Shown here: positions 7,842-16,148 of the stretch, in pieces
Layout: each line of letters starts with the position of its first letter
How positions within the stretch are numbered: the stretch's first letter is position 1
Assembly: GCA_007120675.1 (NCBI GenBank)
Contig: SKNE01000064.1
Location: forward strand, 1 to 26,514
DNA from: Bacteroidales bacterium
GTDB taxonomy: Bacteria > Bacteroidota > Bacteroidia > Bacteroidales > UBA7960
Length of the DNA: 26,514 nucleotides
Direction: 5' to 3'
Translations under genes and position numbers: made by a program
The notes under the pieces: generated by a model
What the model was told of the DNA's origin: nothing
Database searches by the model: none
The model's input: the letters and a program-made list of their open reading frames with translations, nothing else

Positions 7842-9911
7842 ATGATCAATGAGGCACTGATCAAGCCCCGAAGCATTGTTGTGGTGGGTGGATCCAAAGA
7901 CACGTCCAAACCGGGCGGAAAGGTATTGAAGAACCTGATCGACGGTCGTTTTGCCGGCGAGCTCCACGTCATCAATCCCAAGGAAAACGAGGTGCAGGGG
8001 GTGAAAAGCTACCAGGATGTGGCAGCCCTGCCGGATGTGGACCTGGCCATCATAGCCATTGCCGCACGGTTTGTCCCCGACACGGTGGAGGTGCTGGCCA
8101 GGCAAAAGGGCACACGTGCGTTCATCGTTTTGTCGGCCGGCTTCAGTGAGGAAAGTGAGGCGGGTGAGGCGCTGGAAAAGCGCGTGGTGGAGATTGTCCG
8201 CAGCGTGGATGGCGTGCTGGTGGGGCCTAACTGCACGGGGGTTCTGACCCCAAACCACCACAGCGTGTTCACCTATCCCATCCCCAGGCTGGATCAAAGG
8301 GGTTGCGACTTTGTATCGGGTTCGGGGGCCACGGCCTGTTTTATCATGGAGGCAGGGATCCCCAACGGGCTAAGCTTTGCCAATGTATTTTCGGTGGGAA
8401 ACAGCGCCCAGCTGGGTGTTGAAGAGGTGGTCAAATACTGGGATGAGCACTTTGATCCGGCCAGCAGCTCCCGGATCAAGCTGCTTTACATCGAGGACAT
8501 CAAAAAACCCCACATGCTGCTCCATCATGCTGCTTCGCTGGTCAGGAAGGGATGCCGCATTGCTGCGGTGAAGGCCGGCAGCTCAGAGGCCGGCAGCCGG
8601 GCCGCTTCGTCCCACACGGGGGCGCTGGCCAGTCCCGACGTGGCCGTGGATGCCCTGTTCCGCAAGGCAGGGATCGTGCGCTGTTACGGGCGCGAGGACC
8701 TGATCGCGGTGGCGTCGGTGTTCACCTATCCACCGCTTCCCGGCAAGCGTATCGCCGTGATCACCCATGCCGGCGGACCGGCGGTTATGCTCACCGATGC
8801 CCTGTCGGAAGGGGGACTCGAGGTGCCGCCCATAGAGGGTGAGGCAGCCACGGAACTCCTGGGTCATCTCTTCCCCGGATCCTCAGTGGCCAACCCCATC
8901 GATTTTCTGGCCACCGGCACGGCGGAGCAGCTGGGAAGCATCATTGATTATACCGACAAGTATTTTGACCATATCCATGGGATGGTGGTCATTTTTGGTA
9001 CGCCGGGACTCTTCCCTGTCTACGATGTGTATGACGTGCTGGACCGGAAGATGCGCCAGGCAAAAAAACCCATTTACCCGGTATTGCCCAGTATCCTCAC
9101 GGCAGGTGATGAAGTGAAGGCCTTCATTGACAAGGGCCATGTGAACTTCCCCGACGAGGTGGTGCTTGGCCGGGCGCTGGCGCGGGTTTATCATACACCG
9201 CCACCCCCGGCCACCGATGATGCACCCCCCCTGCCTGATCGCCAAAAGATCCGCCAGCTGATGGATGATGCTCCTGACGGCTACCTGGATCCCTTAAAGG
9301 TACAGGAGGTGCTGGACGCAGCAGGTATTCCAAGGGCTGCCGAGGCGGTGGTCCAAAACAGGGAGGAGGCTGTCGCCGCCGGCGGCGAGCTGGGGTATCC
9401 GTTGGCCATGAAGGTGGTGGGTCCAGTGCATAAATCCGATGTGGGCGGCGTGGTGCTGAATGTTCGCGACGCTGCCATGCTGGAGAGGGAGTTCGACCGG
9501 ATGATGCAGATCAGGGATACCACGGCTGTGCTCATGCAACCCATGCTCAGCGGCATGGAGCTCTTTGCCGGTGCCAAGCGTGAAGACAAGTTTGGCCACA
9601 TGGTCCTCTGCGGCATGGGAGGCATCTTTATCGAGGTGCTGAAAGATGTGGCCACCGGTCTCTGTCCCCTGAACCGCGACGAAGCCCTGGAGATGATTCG
9701 CAGCCTGAAGGGTTTTGCCATCCTTGAAGGGGTGCGCGGACAAGAGGGTGTTCACCTGGAAACCTATGCGGCCATCCTGACCCGTCTTTCAGCCCTGATG
9801 GAAGCCGCGCCAGAGATCTTTGAAATGGACCTGAACCCTTTGTTGGGCAGTTCACAAGCGGTGGTGGCCGTGGATGCCCGCATAAACATCCAAAGGCAGG
9901 GCGGGGACTGA
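7842..9911 (+). CDS. Acyl-CoA synthetase, ADP-forming (fused alpha-beta acetate-CoA ligase type)
   Basis: Family members catalyse acyl-CoA + ADP + Pi = acid + CoA + ATP, usually making ATP while excreting acetate or branched acids, and can run in reverse. The 689-residue protein joins both subunit types: an N-terminal CoA-binding Rossmann domain (about 5-135, with SIVVVGGSKDTSKPGG and VGPNCTGVL), a succinyl-CoA-ligase-like domain holding the expected phosphohistidine H258 in ASSHTGAL, a third ligase domain (about 300-440, ITHAGGPAVML and NPIDFLATGTA), and a C-terminal ATP-grasp domain (about 465-689, with GYPLAMKVVGPVHKSDVGGV and DLNPLL). It is followed after 70 bases by a sodium symporter and a predicted outer-membrane barrel on the same strand, so the substrate is probably an organic acid exchanged with the medium. 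Which acid is unknown. Confidence 0.93.
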   Translation: MINEALIKPRSIVVVGGSKDTSKPGGKVLKNLIDGRFAGELHVINPKENEVQGVKSYQDVAALPDVDLAIIAIAARFVPDTVEVLARQKGTRAFIVLSAGFSEESEAGEALEKRVVEIVRSVDGVLVGPNCTGVLTPNHHSVFTYPIPRLDQRGCDFVSGSGATACFIMEAGIPNGLSFANVFSVGNSAQLGVEEVVKYWDEHFDPASSSRIKLLYIEDIKKPHMLLHHAASLVRKGCRIAAVKAGSSEAGSRAASSHTGALASPDVAVDALFRKAGIVRCYGREDLIAVASVFTYPPLPGKRIAVITHAGGPAVMLTDALSEGGLEVPPIEGEAATELLGHLFPGSSVANPIDFLATGTAEQLGSIIDYTDKYFDHIHGMVVIFGTPGLFPVYDVYDVLDRKMRQAKKPIYPVLPSILTAGDEVKAFIDKGHVNFPDEVVLGRALARVYHTPPPPATDDAPPLPDRQKIRQLMDDAPDGYLDPLKVQEVLDAAGIPRAAEAVVQNREEAVAAGGELGYPLAMKVVGPVHKSDVGGVVLNVRDAAMLEREFDRMMQIRDTTAVLMQPMLSGMELFAGAKREDKFGHMVLCGMGGIFIEVLKDVATGLCPLNRDEALEMIRSLKGFAILEGVRGQEGVHLETYAAILTRLSALMEAAPEIFEMDLNPLLGSSQAVVAVDARINIQRQGGD

Positions 9912-9981
9912 TCCCCCCGGCTGGCCATCCATTTTTCCTGGCTTTTACAGCCATCAAACCCTTTACCTAAACCACTTCCCC

Positions 9982-11421
9982 ATGCTTGTGCGCATTATTG
10001 TTCTGGCCCTCTATGCCCTGATGATTATTTGGGTAGGTATCCGCGGTTTTCGCAGGACCAAGACCTTTGATGATTTTTATCTTGGAGGGGGCAACGTGGG
10101 GCCCTGGATGACCGCCTTTTCCTATGGTACGGCTTACTTCAGCGCGGTGCTTTTTATAGGCTTTGCCGGGAATATCGGCTGGAATTTTGGTTTTTCAGGT
10201 TTGTGGGTGGCCCTGGTGAATGCCTTCCTGGGGGTGCTGGCCGTGTGGTGGTTTGTTGGCAGGCGCCTGAAGGACGCCGCCGTGGAATACGGGGCTTATA
10301 CCATGCCTGAATTCCTCATGAAGCGATACCGGTCTCCCGAGCTGAAACTGCTGGCCAGCCTGGTGATTTTTATCTTCATGATACCATACACTGCCGCGGT
10401 CTTCATGGGCCTGTCCTACCTTTTCACCTCCAATTTTGACATAGAGTACTGGCATGCGCTGGCGTTCATGGGATTCTTTACTGCCCTTTACATGGTGCTG
10501 GGCGGTTACAAGTCCATGGCCCTGATCGACATGATCTTTGGCATCATCATGGCTGTGAGTGTCCTCATCCTGTTTGGCAGCACCCTCAACGAGGGTGGGG
10601 GACTGGGTCAGATCAGTCACGACCTGCGACAGTTCGATCCCCGCCTGACACAGGCCATTGGTCCGCCGGGCTGGTGGCCCTTGCTCTCGCTGGTGCTGCT
10701 GACCAGCATGGCCCCCTTTGCCATGCCACAGCTGATGCAGAAATTCTATGCCATCAGGGACAGGGCCACGGTGAAACGCGGCATGGTGGCTTCCACGCTG
10801 TTTGCCATACTCATCGGCGGGGTAGCCTATTTCATCGGCGCCACTTCGAGGGTATTCCTTGATCCGGGCAGCAACCCGGCCGCCTTTGACCCGGCCGGCC
10901 AACCCATTTATGACGTGCTCATGCCGGAGCTGCTCACCAGTGTCGTACCCGTTTCACTCAGCGTGATCATCCTGCTGCTGATTCTTTCTGCCTCCATGTC
11001 GACGCTGGCTGCCCTCGTGCTCGTTTCCAGCTCCACCCTGGTGAAGGACTTTTACCAGGGGTTCATCCGCCGGGAGGTGAGCGATGCCAGGCTGACCCTG
11101 CTGATGCGCATCATGAGTGCCCTCTTTATCGTGCTCTCTGTTGTGATGGCTTATTTAAACCTGGATCATATCGTGGCCATCCTGGGCATATCCTGGGGCG
11201 CACTGGGCTCATTCTTCCTGGGTCCGTTCCTGTGGGGACTCTTCAGCCGGCGGGTGAAGCGTGCGGGAGCAGTGGCCGCTGGCACGGGTGGACTGGCCGT
11301 GTGCCTGATCCTTTACTTCAGCGGCATCCCCTCGCCACAGGCCGGCACCATAGGCATGTTTGTGTCACTGGCACTCAATCCCCTGGTTAGTCACCTGGTG
11401 AAGGGAGAGACGACTGTATGA
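9982..11421 (+). CDS. Sodium:solute symporter (SSS family), second copy
   Basis: This 479-residue inner-membrane symporter has the SSS landmarks DDFYLGGGNVGPWMTAFSYG (30-49), YTMPEFLMKRYRSPELK (106-122), LGGYKSMALIDMIFG (173-187), MQKFYAIRDR (252-261) and the sodium-site helix LSASMSTLAALVLVSSS (335-351). In the last motif the usual STADS is STLAA, so the aspartate seen in the other symporter of this window is missing; this is known in some branches but makes the coupling ion less certain. It diverges clearly from the 1371-2816 protein. Its last four bases ATGA overlap an upstream in-frame ATG of the barrel gene, and it follows the ADP-forming synthetase by 70 bases, so the three probably form an operon. 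The likely cargo is a monocarboxylate or similar acid, by context only. Confidence 0.9.
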   Translation: MLVRIIVLALYALMIIWVGIRGFRRTKTFDDFYLGGGNVGPWMTAFSYGTAYFSAVLFIGFAGNIGWNFGFSGLWVALVNAFLGVLAVWWFVGRRLKDAAVEYGAYTMPEFLMKRYRSPELKLLASLVIFIFMIPYTAAVFMGLSYLFTSNFDIEYWHALAFMGFFTALYMVLGGYKSMALIDMIFGIIMAVSVLILFGSTLNEGGGLGQISHDLRQFDPRLTQAIGPPGWWPLLSLVLLTSMAPFAMPQLMQKFYAIRDRATVKRGMVASTLFAILIGGVAYFIGATSRVFLDPGSNPAAFDPAGQPIYDVLMPELLTSVVPVSLSVIILLLILSASMSTLAALVLVSSSTLVKDFYQGFIRREVSDARLTLLMRIMSALFIVLSVVMAYLNLDHIVAILGISWGALGSFFLGPFLWGLFSRRVKRAGAVAAGTGGLAVCLILYFSGIPSPQAGTIGMFVSLALNPLVSHLVKGETTV

Positions 11422-11442
11422 CACCGCTACATACTCGCTTAA

Positions 11443-11450
11443 TCAATTTG
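11443..11450 (+). promoter_or_regulatory. Possible internal -7 box for the outer-membrane barrel gene
   Basis: TCAATTTG differs from TAnnTTTG at one base and lies 19 bases before the ATG at 11469. It may give the barrel gene extra expression independent of the operon. Weak evidence, as no -33 element is clear. Confidence 0.25.
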
Positions 11451-11468
11451 TCATGGAAATATCAAAAT

Positions 11469-12905
11469 ATGGATAGGATGAGGCGGTACACTTGTTCCTT
11501 TCTGATGCTGGCCCTGGCCTTTTTTACAGGTCATGGAACGGCCGTTGCGACCGATTCAGATTCATTATCAGGGCCTTCGCCGCCCCCCCTTCCCGCTCTG
11601 TGGCAGGATGGGCCCGGAGGGGCAGAAAAGCCTGTGGCGGAGGTCCGGGATGGGCTTGCCGGAGAAGACAACCAGGCTGCGGATGCGCAGGATGGACCTG
11701 GTCCCGGAGACGATCCTGTGGCACAAGTGCACGAGGATGTGGATGAAGGATCTGCCCAACAGCTGGTCAGGCTAAGCTGGTCAGGTTTTGTCCGAACCGA
11801 CTACTGGATGGATAGCCGCACGGTGGTGCAGGCACGGGAGGCTTTGTTTAACCTGTATCCGGAGAATGTATGGCCGGATGACCAGGGAAAGGATATTTAT
11901 GGGGATCCGGTCTTTAACTACTCCGCCATTGCCACGCGCTTCACGGCGCGCATGGACGGACCCGATGCCTTTGGGGCCAGGGTGTGGGCGCTGGTGGAGG
12001 CTGATTTTACCGGTGTGACAAACGATGGCATCAACCAGTTTCGATTGCGGCATGCCTACGTTCAGATGGAATGGACACGCTGGGGTCTGATGCTGGGACA
12101 ATACTGGCACCCCCTCTTTTCTGCAGAGGTGATCCCCACGGTGGTGTCGCTGAACACCGGTGTGCCTTTTCAGCCATTTATCCGTAACCCCCTGGCCACC
12201 CTGACTTACCGGTACGGACAATCGCGCTGGATGTTTTCGCTGGTTGGTCAGCGCGACAATGCCAGCGATGGTCCCGGGGGGCCGTCGCCGGACTACCTGC
12301 GCACGGCCAAACTGCCCAACGCCCATATCCAGTGGACGGGTTTTTACGGCAACAGCATCGTGGGACTGGGGGCCGACTACAAGCGGATACGACCGCGCCT
12401 GCAGACCGACACACAGCACTATACCGATGAGTACCTTGGCAGCTTCGCCCTGCTGGCCTATGCCGCCTACCGAAATGCAGGGTGGGAGCTCAAGGCAAAG
12501 AGCATTTATGGTCAGAACCTCAGTGAGCACCTGATGATGGGGGGCTATGCCGAGAGCCTGGTGGACGGAGATGGGTATGTGAGCTATACGCCGCTGAACC
12601 ATTTGTCGGTATGGACCAACGTCCTGTACGGTGAGCGGATACGTCCGGGCCTCTTTCTTGGCTTCAACCGCAATTTGGGGGCCGGGGAAGAGGTGCAGGG
12701 CCATTATTATGGCCGGGGCAGCGACATTGCCTACGTATACCGTATCGCCCCTTCACTTACCTTCCGGTCGGGCAGCCTGGAGCTGTGCACAGAATTTGAA
12801 TACACGGCAGCCGCTTATGGAGAGCCCGACAGCCGGGGGATGGTGCGTGACCACAGTGAGGTGGCCAATGTGCGCATGCTTTTCACCGCGGTTTATTATT
12901 TCTGA
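11469..12905 (+). CDS. Predicted outer-membrane beta-barrel (porin-like) protein
   Basis: I do not recognise a named family with certainty. From the chosen start the 478-residue protein has a signal peptide (MRRYTCSFLMLALAFFTGHG, cleavage likely after TAVA), then about 70 residues rich in Pro, Gly, Asp, Glu and Gln, and from about residue 100 alternating amphipathic beta-strands with many aromatic girdle residues (LSWSGFVRTDYWMDSR, AYVQMEWTRWGLMLGQYWHP, AHIQWTGFYGNSIVGLGADY). It ends in FTAVYYF; a C-terminal Phe on a final strand is typical of Omp85-assembled barrels. It resembles DcaP/OprO-like porin-type proteins seen in Bacteroidota. Alternative starts are 11418 (ATGA overlap with the symporter) and 11478; 11469 or 11478 gives the cleaner signal peptide. 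Context suggests passage of the synthetase and symporter substrate across the outer membrane. Confidence 0.75.
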   Translation: MDRMRRYTCSFLMLALAFFTGHGTAVATDSDSLSGPSPPPLPALWQDGPGGAEKPVAEVRDGLAGEDNQAADAQDGPGPGDDPVAQVHEDVDEGSAQQLVRLSWSGFVRTDYWMDSRTVVQAREALFNLYPENVWPDDQGKDIYGDPVFNYSAIATRFTARMDGPDAFGARVWALVEADFTGVTNDGINQFRLRHAYVQMEWTRWGLMLGQYWHPLFSAEVIPTVVSLNTGVPFQPFIRNPLATLTYRYGQSRWMFSLVGQRDNASDGPGGPSPDYLRTAKLPNAHIQWTGFYGNSIVGLGADYKRIRPRLQTDTQHYTDEYLGSFALLAYAAYRNAGWELKAKSIYGQNLSEHLMMGGYAESLVDGDGYVSYTPLNHLSVWTNVLYGERIRPGLFLGFNRNLGAGEEVQGHYYGRGSDIAYVYRIAPSLTFRSGSLELCTEFEYTAAAYGEPDSRGMVRDHSEVANVRMLFTAVYYF

Positions 12906-12908
12906 GGC

Positions 12909-12939
12909 TTGCATGATCGCCCGCTTTTTCGTATATTTA
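12909..12939 (+). promoter_or_regulatory. Candidate promoter for the DUF2007-USP gene
   Basis: TTG at 12909-12911 is followed after 20 bases by TATATTTA (12932-12939), which matches TAnnTTTG except at the last base. Transcription near 12946 would give a leader of about 80 bases before the ATG at 13025, and separate this gene from the operon upstream. Confidence 0.4.
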
Positions 12940-13024
12940 GCCTATCAAAGTCCCCGTGAGCGGACTGCATGGCAGGCCGCGTGCGGGTTAGCTGTCAACC
13001 TGTCAAACAGAAAATGTCCCCGCC

Positions 13025-14134
13025 ATGGAAGAACAACTTGTCACCTTAGCCACTGACCACTACACCTCTGCGGAAGTGTTAAAGGCCCGCCTGGAAGCGG
13101 AAGGGATCGAGTGCTATCTCCGCAATGTCCACCTCATACAGGGTGATCCGGCCGAGGGGGTCAGGATACAGATCAAGTCGTCGGACGTGGAGAAGGCGTT
13201 GCGCCTGATGCATCTCTGGCGGAGTGAACAGGAGAAGACCGTGCAGGGGAAGCAGCGTGAGGTGCGTCGCATCCTGGTGCCGGTCGACTTTTCTGACTTT
13301 TCCAGGAACGCCTGCCTCTACGCCCTGAACCTGGCACAAAAGCTCAAGGCAGAGATCAAGGTGTTGCATGTCTATTATGCGCCCATCGTCGACCTGGTGC
13401 CCATCACCGACGCTTACAGCATCCAGGTGGACATGGATATCAACCTGCGGGAGATGGAGCAGGGTGCACGCAAGGGGCTGGTGGAGTTTGTCAGGGACAT
13501 ACGCCAGTATGCTGCAGGAAAAGGGATGGAGGGGATCAAGATCGGATACTCCCTGCGTGAGGGCATCACAGAGGACGAGATCGCCCGCATGGCGGAAGAC
13601 TACAAGCCCGGCATCATTGTTCTGGGCACAAAGGGTAAGGGGGAGAAGCAGAGCGATATCATTGGCAGCGTGGTGTATCGTGTACTGGACCGTACCAGGG
13701 TGCCCGTGCTGGCCATCCCCGAACATTGTGCCTATGATGCCTCCAAGGAAGTGAAAAACATCGCTTATGCCACAGACTTTGATGACGGTGATTTTGTGGC
13801 CATACGCCGTTTGTTGTCCATCGTATCGGAATTCAAGGTGGAGATACATTGCGTTCACCTCTCAAAGGACGCCAAAAAGACCTGGGATGAGGTGCGCATG
13901 GAGAACCTCAGGGAATACTTTGGCAAGGTGCGTAAGAAACTGAAGGTGCACTGCCACCTGCTGGAGGGAGAGGACAGCATCAAGGAAGTGGCCGATTTCG
14001 CCGCTGAACACAAGATCGACCTTTTCTCCATGATTAACCGGAAGCGGGGCTTGCTGGCACGCCTGTTCAACCCGGGCATCACACGAAAATTGATTCACCA
14101 GAGCAGTATCCCCCTGTTGATATTCAGGGCCTGA
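13025..14134 (+). CDS. DUF2007 domain fused to two universal stress protein domains
   Basis: This 369-residue cytosolic protein has three parts. Residues 1-70 resemble DUF2007 (putative signal-transducing domain): LVTLATDHYTSAEVLKARLEAEGIECYLRN, then VRIQIKSSDVEKALRLM. Residues 80-235 form a universal stress domain (RRILVPVDFSDFSRNACLYALNLA, then VPVLAIPE) with an intact nucleotide-binding motif G201-x2-G204-x9-G214-S215. Residues 243-369 form a second USP domain (IAYATDFDDGD, then SIPLLIFRA) whose equivalent loop, NRKRGLLARLFNPGITRK, lacks those glycines, so it probably does not bind ATP. Paired USP domains are common in Bacteroidota; the added DUF2007 sensor is less so. Family role is stress or energy-state response; the ligand and partners are unknown. 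The gene stands alone between the acid-exchange operon and a convergent hydrolase. Confidence 0.88.
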   Translation: MEEQLVTLATDHYTSAEVLKARLEAEGIECYLRNVHLIQGDPAEGVRIQIKSSDVEKALRLMHLWRSEQEKTVQGKQREVRRILVPVDFSDFSRNACLYALNLAQKLKAEIKVLHVYYAPIVDLVPITDAYSIQVDMDINLREMEQGARKGLVEFVRDIRQYAAGKGMEGIKIGYSLREGITEDEIARMAEDYKPGIIVLGTKGKGEKQSDIIGSVVYRVLDRTRVPVLAIPEHCAYDASKEVKNIAYATDFDDGDFVAIRRLLSIVSEFKVEIHCVHLSKDAKKTWDEVRMENLREYFGKVRKKLKVHCHLLEGEDSIKEVADFAAEHKIDLFSMINRKRGLLARLFNPGITRKLIHQSSIPLLIFRA

Positions 14135-14179
14135 CGCGTGGCTTAACAGGGCGGGTAGCCGTGAATGACCGGTCCCCGA

Positions 14180-15130
14180 TCATTTGACCTCCAGGCTTTC
14201 TTCAAGCCAGTCCAGCAGGTAAAGACAGACCGCCTCTTTGTTTTTCTCATGCAAGAGTTCGTGCCGGCCGGGAAAGATCTTTAAGGAAAGATGCTGGAAC
14301 CTTTCATCAAAATAGGCCTTATGGATTTTAACCGCGTCTTTGCCAAAATGGCCAACCGAATCCTCCTGTCCGCTCATGACCAGGACAGGCAATGACTTTC
14401 GGTATGTGATTAGCCTTTCCGCTTTGCGGGTGGCAGAGATGCCCCTGAGAAGCTGCCGGTAGAAGTTGTTGGAGCAATGGAAGCCACAATAGGGGTCCGC
14501 CACATAGCGGTCCACTTCACTGCGCTCCGAGGAGATCCATTCAAACAAGGTGGGTCGGGGCCGGTAGTGCCGGTTCAGGTTCCAGTAAAACAAGTGGTTA
14601 AACCATCGGCTCTTCTTGTCCGGCCCTTCAATGAGGCACTTCATGTTCATCAGGCCCAGCAGGATGGACAGTGTGGTGCCCGGCATTAGGAAGCTGCCGG
14701 AGAGCACCAGCCCCTGGATATAGACAGGATAGAGTGCCGTAAAATGGCGTGCCAGGACAGAGCCCATGCTGTGTCCAAAGACAAAGACAGGCATCTCGGG
14801 CTGGCTCTTGCGGATATGGGTGTAGAGGGCCCGCACATTTTCCAGCATCACCTGCCAGCCCCGATGATGGGGTAAAATGCCCGTGTTTTCCGGGCTGCCG
14901 GCTGTCATGCCCTGGCCGGGGTGGTCGCAGCAATACACCCCATAAGCGTGGCTGGCCAGGAAGCGGGCAAAGTGATCATAGCGCCGTGCATGCTCCGCCA
15001 TGCCCGGGATGATCTGAACGATCCCCTTTACCGGCTGGTTCCCCGGCATCCATCGAAAAGCAAAGAAGCGCCGGTTGCTTGAGCTGCTCAGCTGGAAATG
15101 CGCCTCCTTCACCAATTGATCGTCCACCAT
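14180..15130 (-). CDS. Alpha/beta hydrolase, lysophospholipase / monoacylglycerol lipase type
   Basis: This 316-residue serine hydrolase has the Hydrolase_4 layout: the oxyanion region VQIIPGMAEHARRYDHFARFL (38-58), YCCDHPGQGMTAG (66-78), the nucleophile elbow GHSMGS with S121, then D256 in VMSGQEDSVGHFG and H289 in FPGRHELLHE as the expected catalytic Asp and His. Members cleave monoacylglycerols or lysophospholipids, and no signal peptide is visible, so it probably acts in the cytosol on membrane-derived lipids. The start at 15130 is chosen by homology and because a perfect -7 box lies at 15175-15182; a frame open to 15325 would run through the divergent DUF454 gene. It converges on the USP gene with a 45-base gap that holds no clear terminator. 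Confidence 0.9.
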   Translation of the reverse strand: MVDDQLVKEAHFQLSSSSNRRFFAFRWMPGNQPVKGIVQIIPGMAEHARRYDHFARFLASHAYGVYCCDHPGQGMTAGSPENTGILPHHRGWQVMLENVRALYTHIRKSQPEMPVFVFGHSMGSVLARHFTALYPVYIQGLVLSGSFLMPGTTLSILLGLMNMKCLIEGPDKKSRWFNHLFYWNLNRHYRPRPTLFEWISSERSEVDRYVADPYCGFHCSNNFYRQLLRGISATRKAERLITYRKSLPVLVMSGQEDSVGHFGKDAVKIHKAYFDERFQHLSLKIFPGRHELLHEKNKEAVCLYLLDWLEESLEVK

Positions 15131-15174
15131 AGCTGTTTTTTTATGACCTTTGCCCCTTTGAAATAATGGGGAGT

Positions 15175-15182
15175 CAAAAATA
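15175..15182 (-). promoter_or_regulatory. -7 box of the hydrolase gene
   Basis: On the minus strand the sequence reads TATTTTTG, an exact TAnnTTTG match, about 45 bases before the start codon at 15130. A TTTG at 15210-15207 lies 24 bases upstream, slightly further than the usual -33 spacing, and inside the divergent DUF454 coding region. Confidence 0.5.
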
Positions 15183-15197
15183 GTAAACAATACCGTA

Positions 15198-15608
15198 ATG
15201 GAGGGGCAAAAACCCAGCTTCGGACGAAAGCTGAATCCTTTACAACGCTTTTTGTGGGCCACGGCAGGCAGTATCAGTCTCGGCCTGGGAATACTGGGCA
15301 TTCCTCTCCCGCTCCTGCCCACCACCCCTTTTCTCCTGCTCTCTGCCTATTGCTATGCGCGAAGCTCTGAACGTTTTTACTACTGGTTGATCAATCACCG
15401 CCTGTTTGGTGAGCACATAAGGAATTACCGGGATCACAGGGGTACCACCTTCCAGGTGAAGACAGGAGCCATCGCCATGTTGTGGATCACCATCAGCCTC
15501 TCGGCCACCTTTGCCGTAAGCCTTTTATGGGTTCGCCTGCTGTTGCTTGGCATCGCCATTGGCGTTACCATACACATCGCTTCTCTGAAGACCATCAGGA
15601 AAAAATAA
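15198..15608 (+). CDS. DUF454 family inner-membrane protein (YbaN-like)
   Basis: This 136-residue membrane protein matches the DUF454/YbaN family, whose function is unknown. The signature is RFLWATAGSISLGLGILGIPLPLLPTTPFLLLSAYCYARSS (about 17-57), with the PLLPTTPF turn that marks the family, followed by FYYWLINHRLFGEHIRNYRDHRG and two more hydrophobic helices (about 89-128). Length is normal. The gene is divergent from the hydrolase, with 67 bases between start codons, and converges with the SlyD-like gene, sharing a terminator hairpin in which its own TAA stop lies. Confidence 0.9.
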   Translation: MEGQKPSFGRKLNPLQRFLWATAGSISLGLGILGIPLPLLPTTPFLLLSAYCYARSSERFYYWLINHRLFGEHIRNYRDHRGTTFQVKTGAIAMLWITISLSATFAVSLLWVRLLLLGIAIGVTIHIASLKTIRKK

Positions 15609-15639
15609 GGGCACTTCCCATGGCGGGAATATGCCCTTA
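15600..15639 (-). terminator. Intrinsic terminator between DUF454 and SlyD-like genes
   Basis: A two-part stem is formed by TAAGGGCA (15606-15613) with TGCCCTTA (15632-15639) and inside it TTCCC with GGGAA around the loop ATGGC. Reading the minus strand, the stem is followed by six T residues (15605-15600), so it is a good terminator for the SlyD-like gene. On the plus strand no T-run follows, though the stem may still protect the DUF454 transcript; it begins with that gene's stop codon. Confidence 0.8.
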
Positions 15640-15659
15640 ACTATCGGTGGGAAAAACAA

Positions 15660-16148
15660 TCAGGGTTTTGCGAATCCCTGGTTCAGCTCTTCGGGTGTGG
15701 GATCGCGGCGGCGAACCACCTGTCCCTGGAAATGGAGGTCCATGCCTGCCAGGGGATGGTTGAAATCCATCTTGACCTTTTCTTCGCCGATGTCCATCAC
15801 CTTACCGCGATGCGGGTTACCCTCCTGGTCCTCCATGTTGATGATGTTTCCCTCCACCAGCAGGTCTTCTGCCAGTTTTCCATCAATGACAAAGATGCTT
15901 TTTGGCAGGTCCACGATGGCCTTATCATTGACCTGCCCATAGGCCTTGTCGGCTTCAATGAGGAACTCAAACGGCTCGCCCTCATCCAGGTCCCTGACTT
16001 CCTGCTCAAAACTCTGGTTCAACCTCCCGGCACCAAACAAGAACTCGATGGGCTGGTCCTTTTTAACCGATTCCAGCAAATCTCCTTCAGGACCTCCTTC
16101 GCGGAGTTCATAAGTGAGCGCAATTACTTTGGCTTCTGATTTTGTCAT
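15660..16148 (-). CDS. SlyD-like FKBP-type peptidyl-prolyl isomerase
   Basis: This 162-residue cytosolic protein is a SlyD-type FKBP, which isomerises X-Pro bonds and acts as a chaperone. Visible are VIALTYELREGGPEGDLLES (FKBP strand 1), PIEFLFGAGRLNQSFEQEVRDLDEGEPFEFLI (33-64), the start of the inserted IF chaperone domain at EADKAYGQVND (65-75), and the return to FKBP at VKMDFNHPLAGMDLHFQGQVV. Unlike E. coli SlyD there is no His/Cys-rich metal-binding tail; the protein ends at GFAKP. The start follows AAGACAAGAGG, an unusually purine-rich leader. It is monocistronic, ending at the hairpin at 15606-15639. Confidence 0.92.
   Translation of the reverse strand: MTKSEAKVIALTYELREGGPEGDLLESVKKDQPIEFLFGAGRLNQSFEQEVRDLDEGEPFEFLIEADKAYGQVNDKAIVDLPKSIFVIDGKLAEDLLVEGNIINMEDQEGNPHRGKVMDIGEEKVKMDFNHPLAGMDLHFQGQVVRRRDPTPEELNQGFAKP

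Noticed and set aside
7598..7852. Small gene in the divergent gap upstream of the acyl-CoA synthetase
   Set aside because: The frame overlaps the promoter region of both neighbours, runs into the synthetase start and has no recognisable features.
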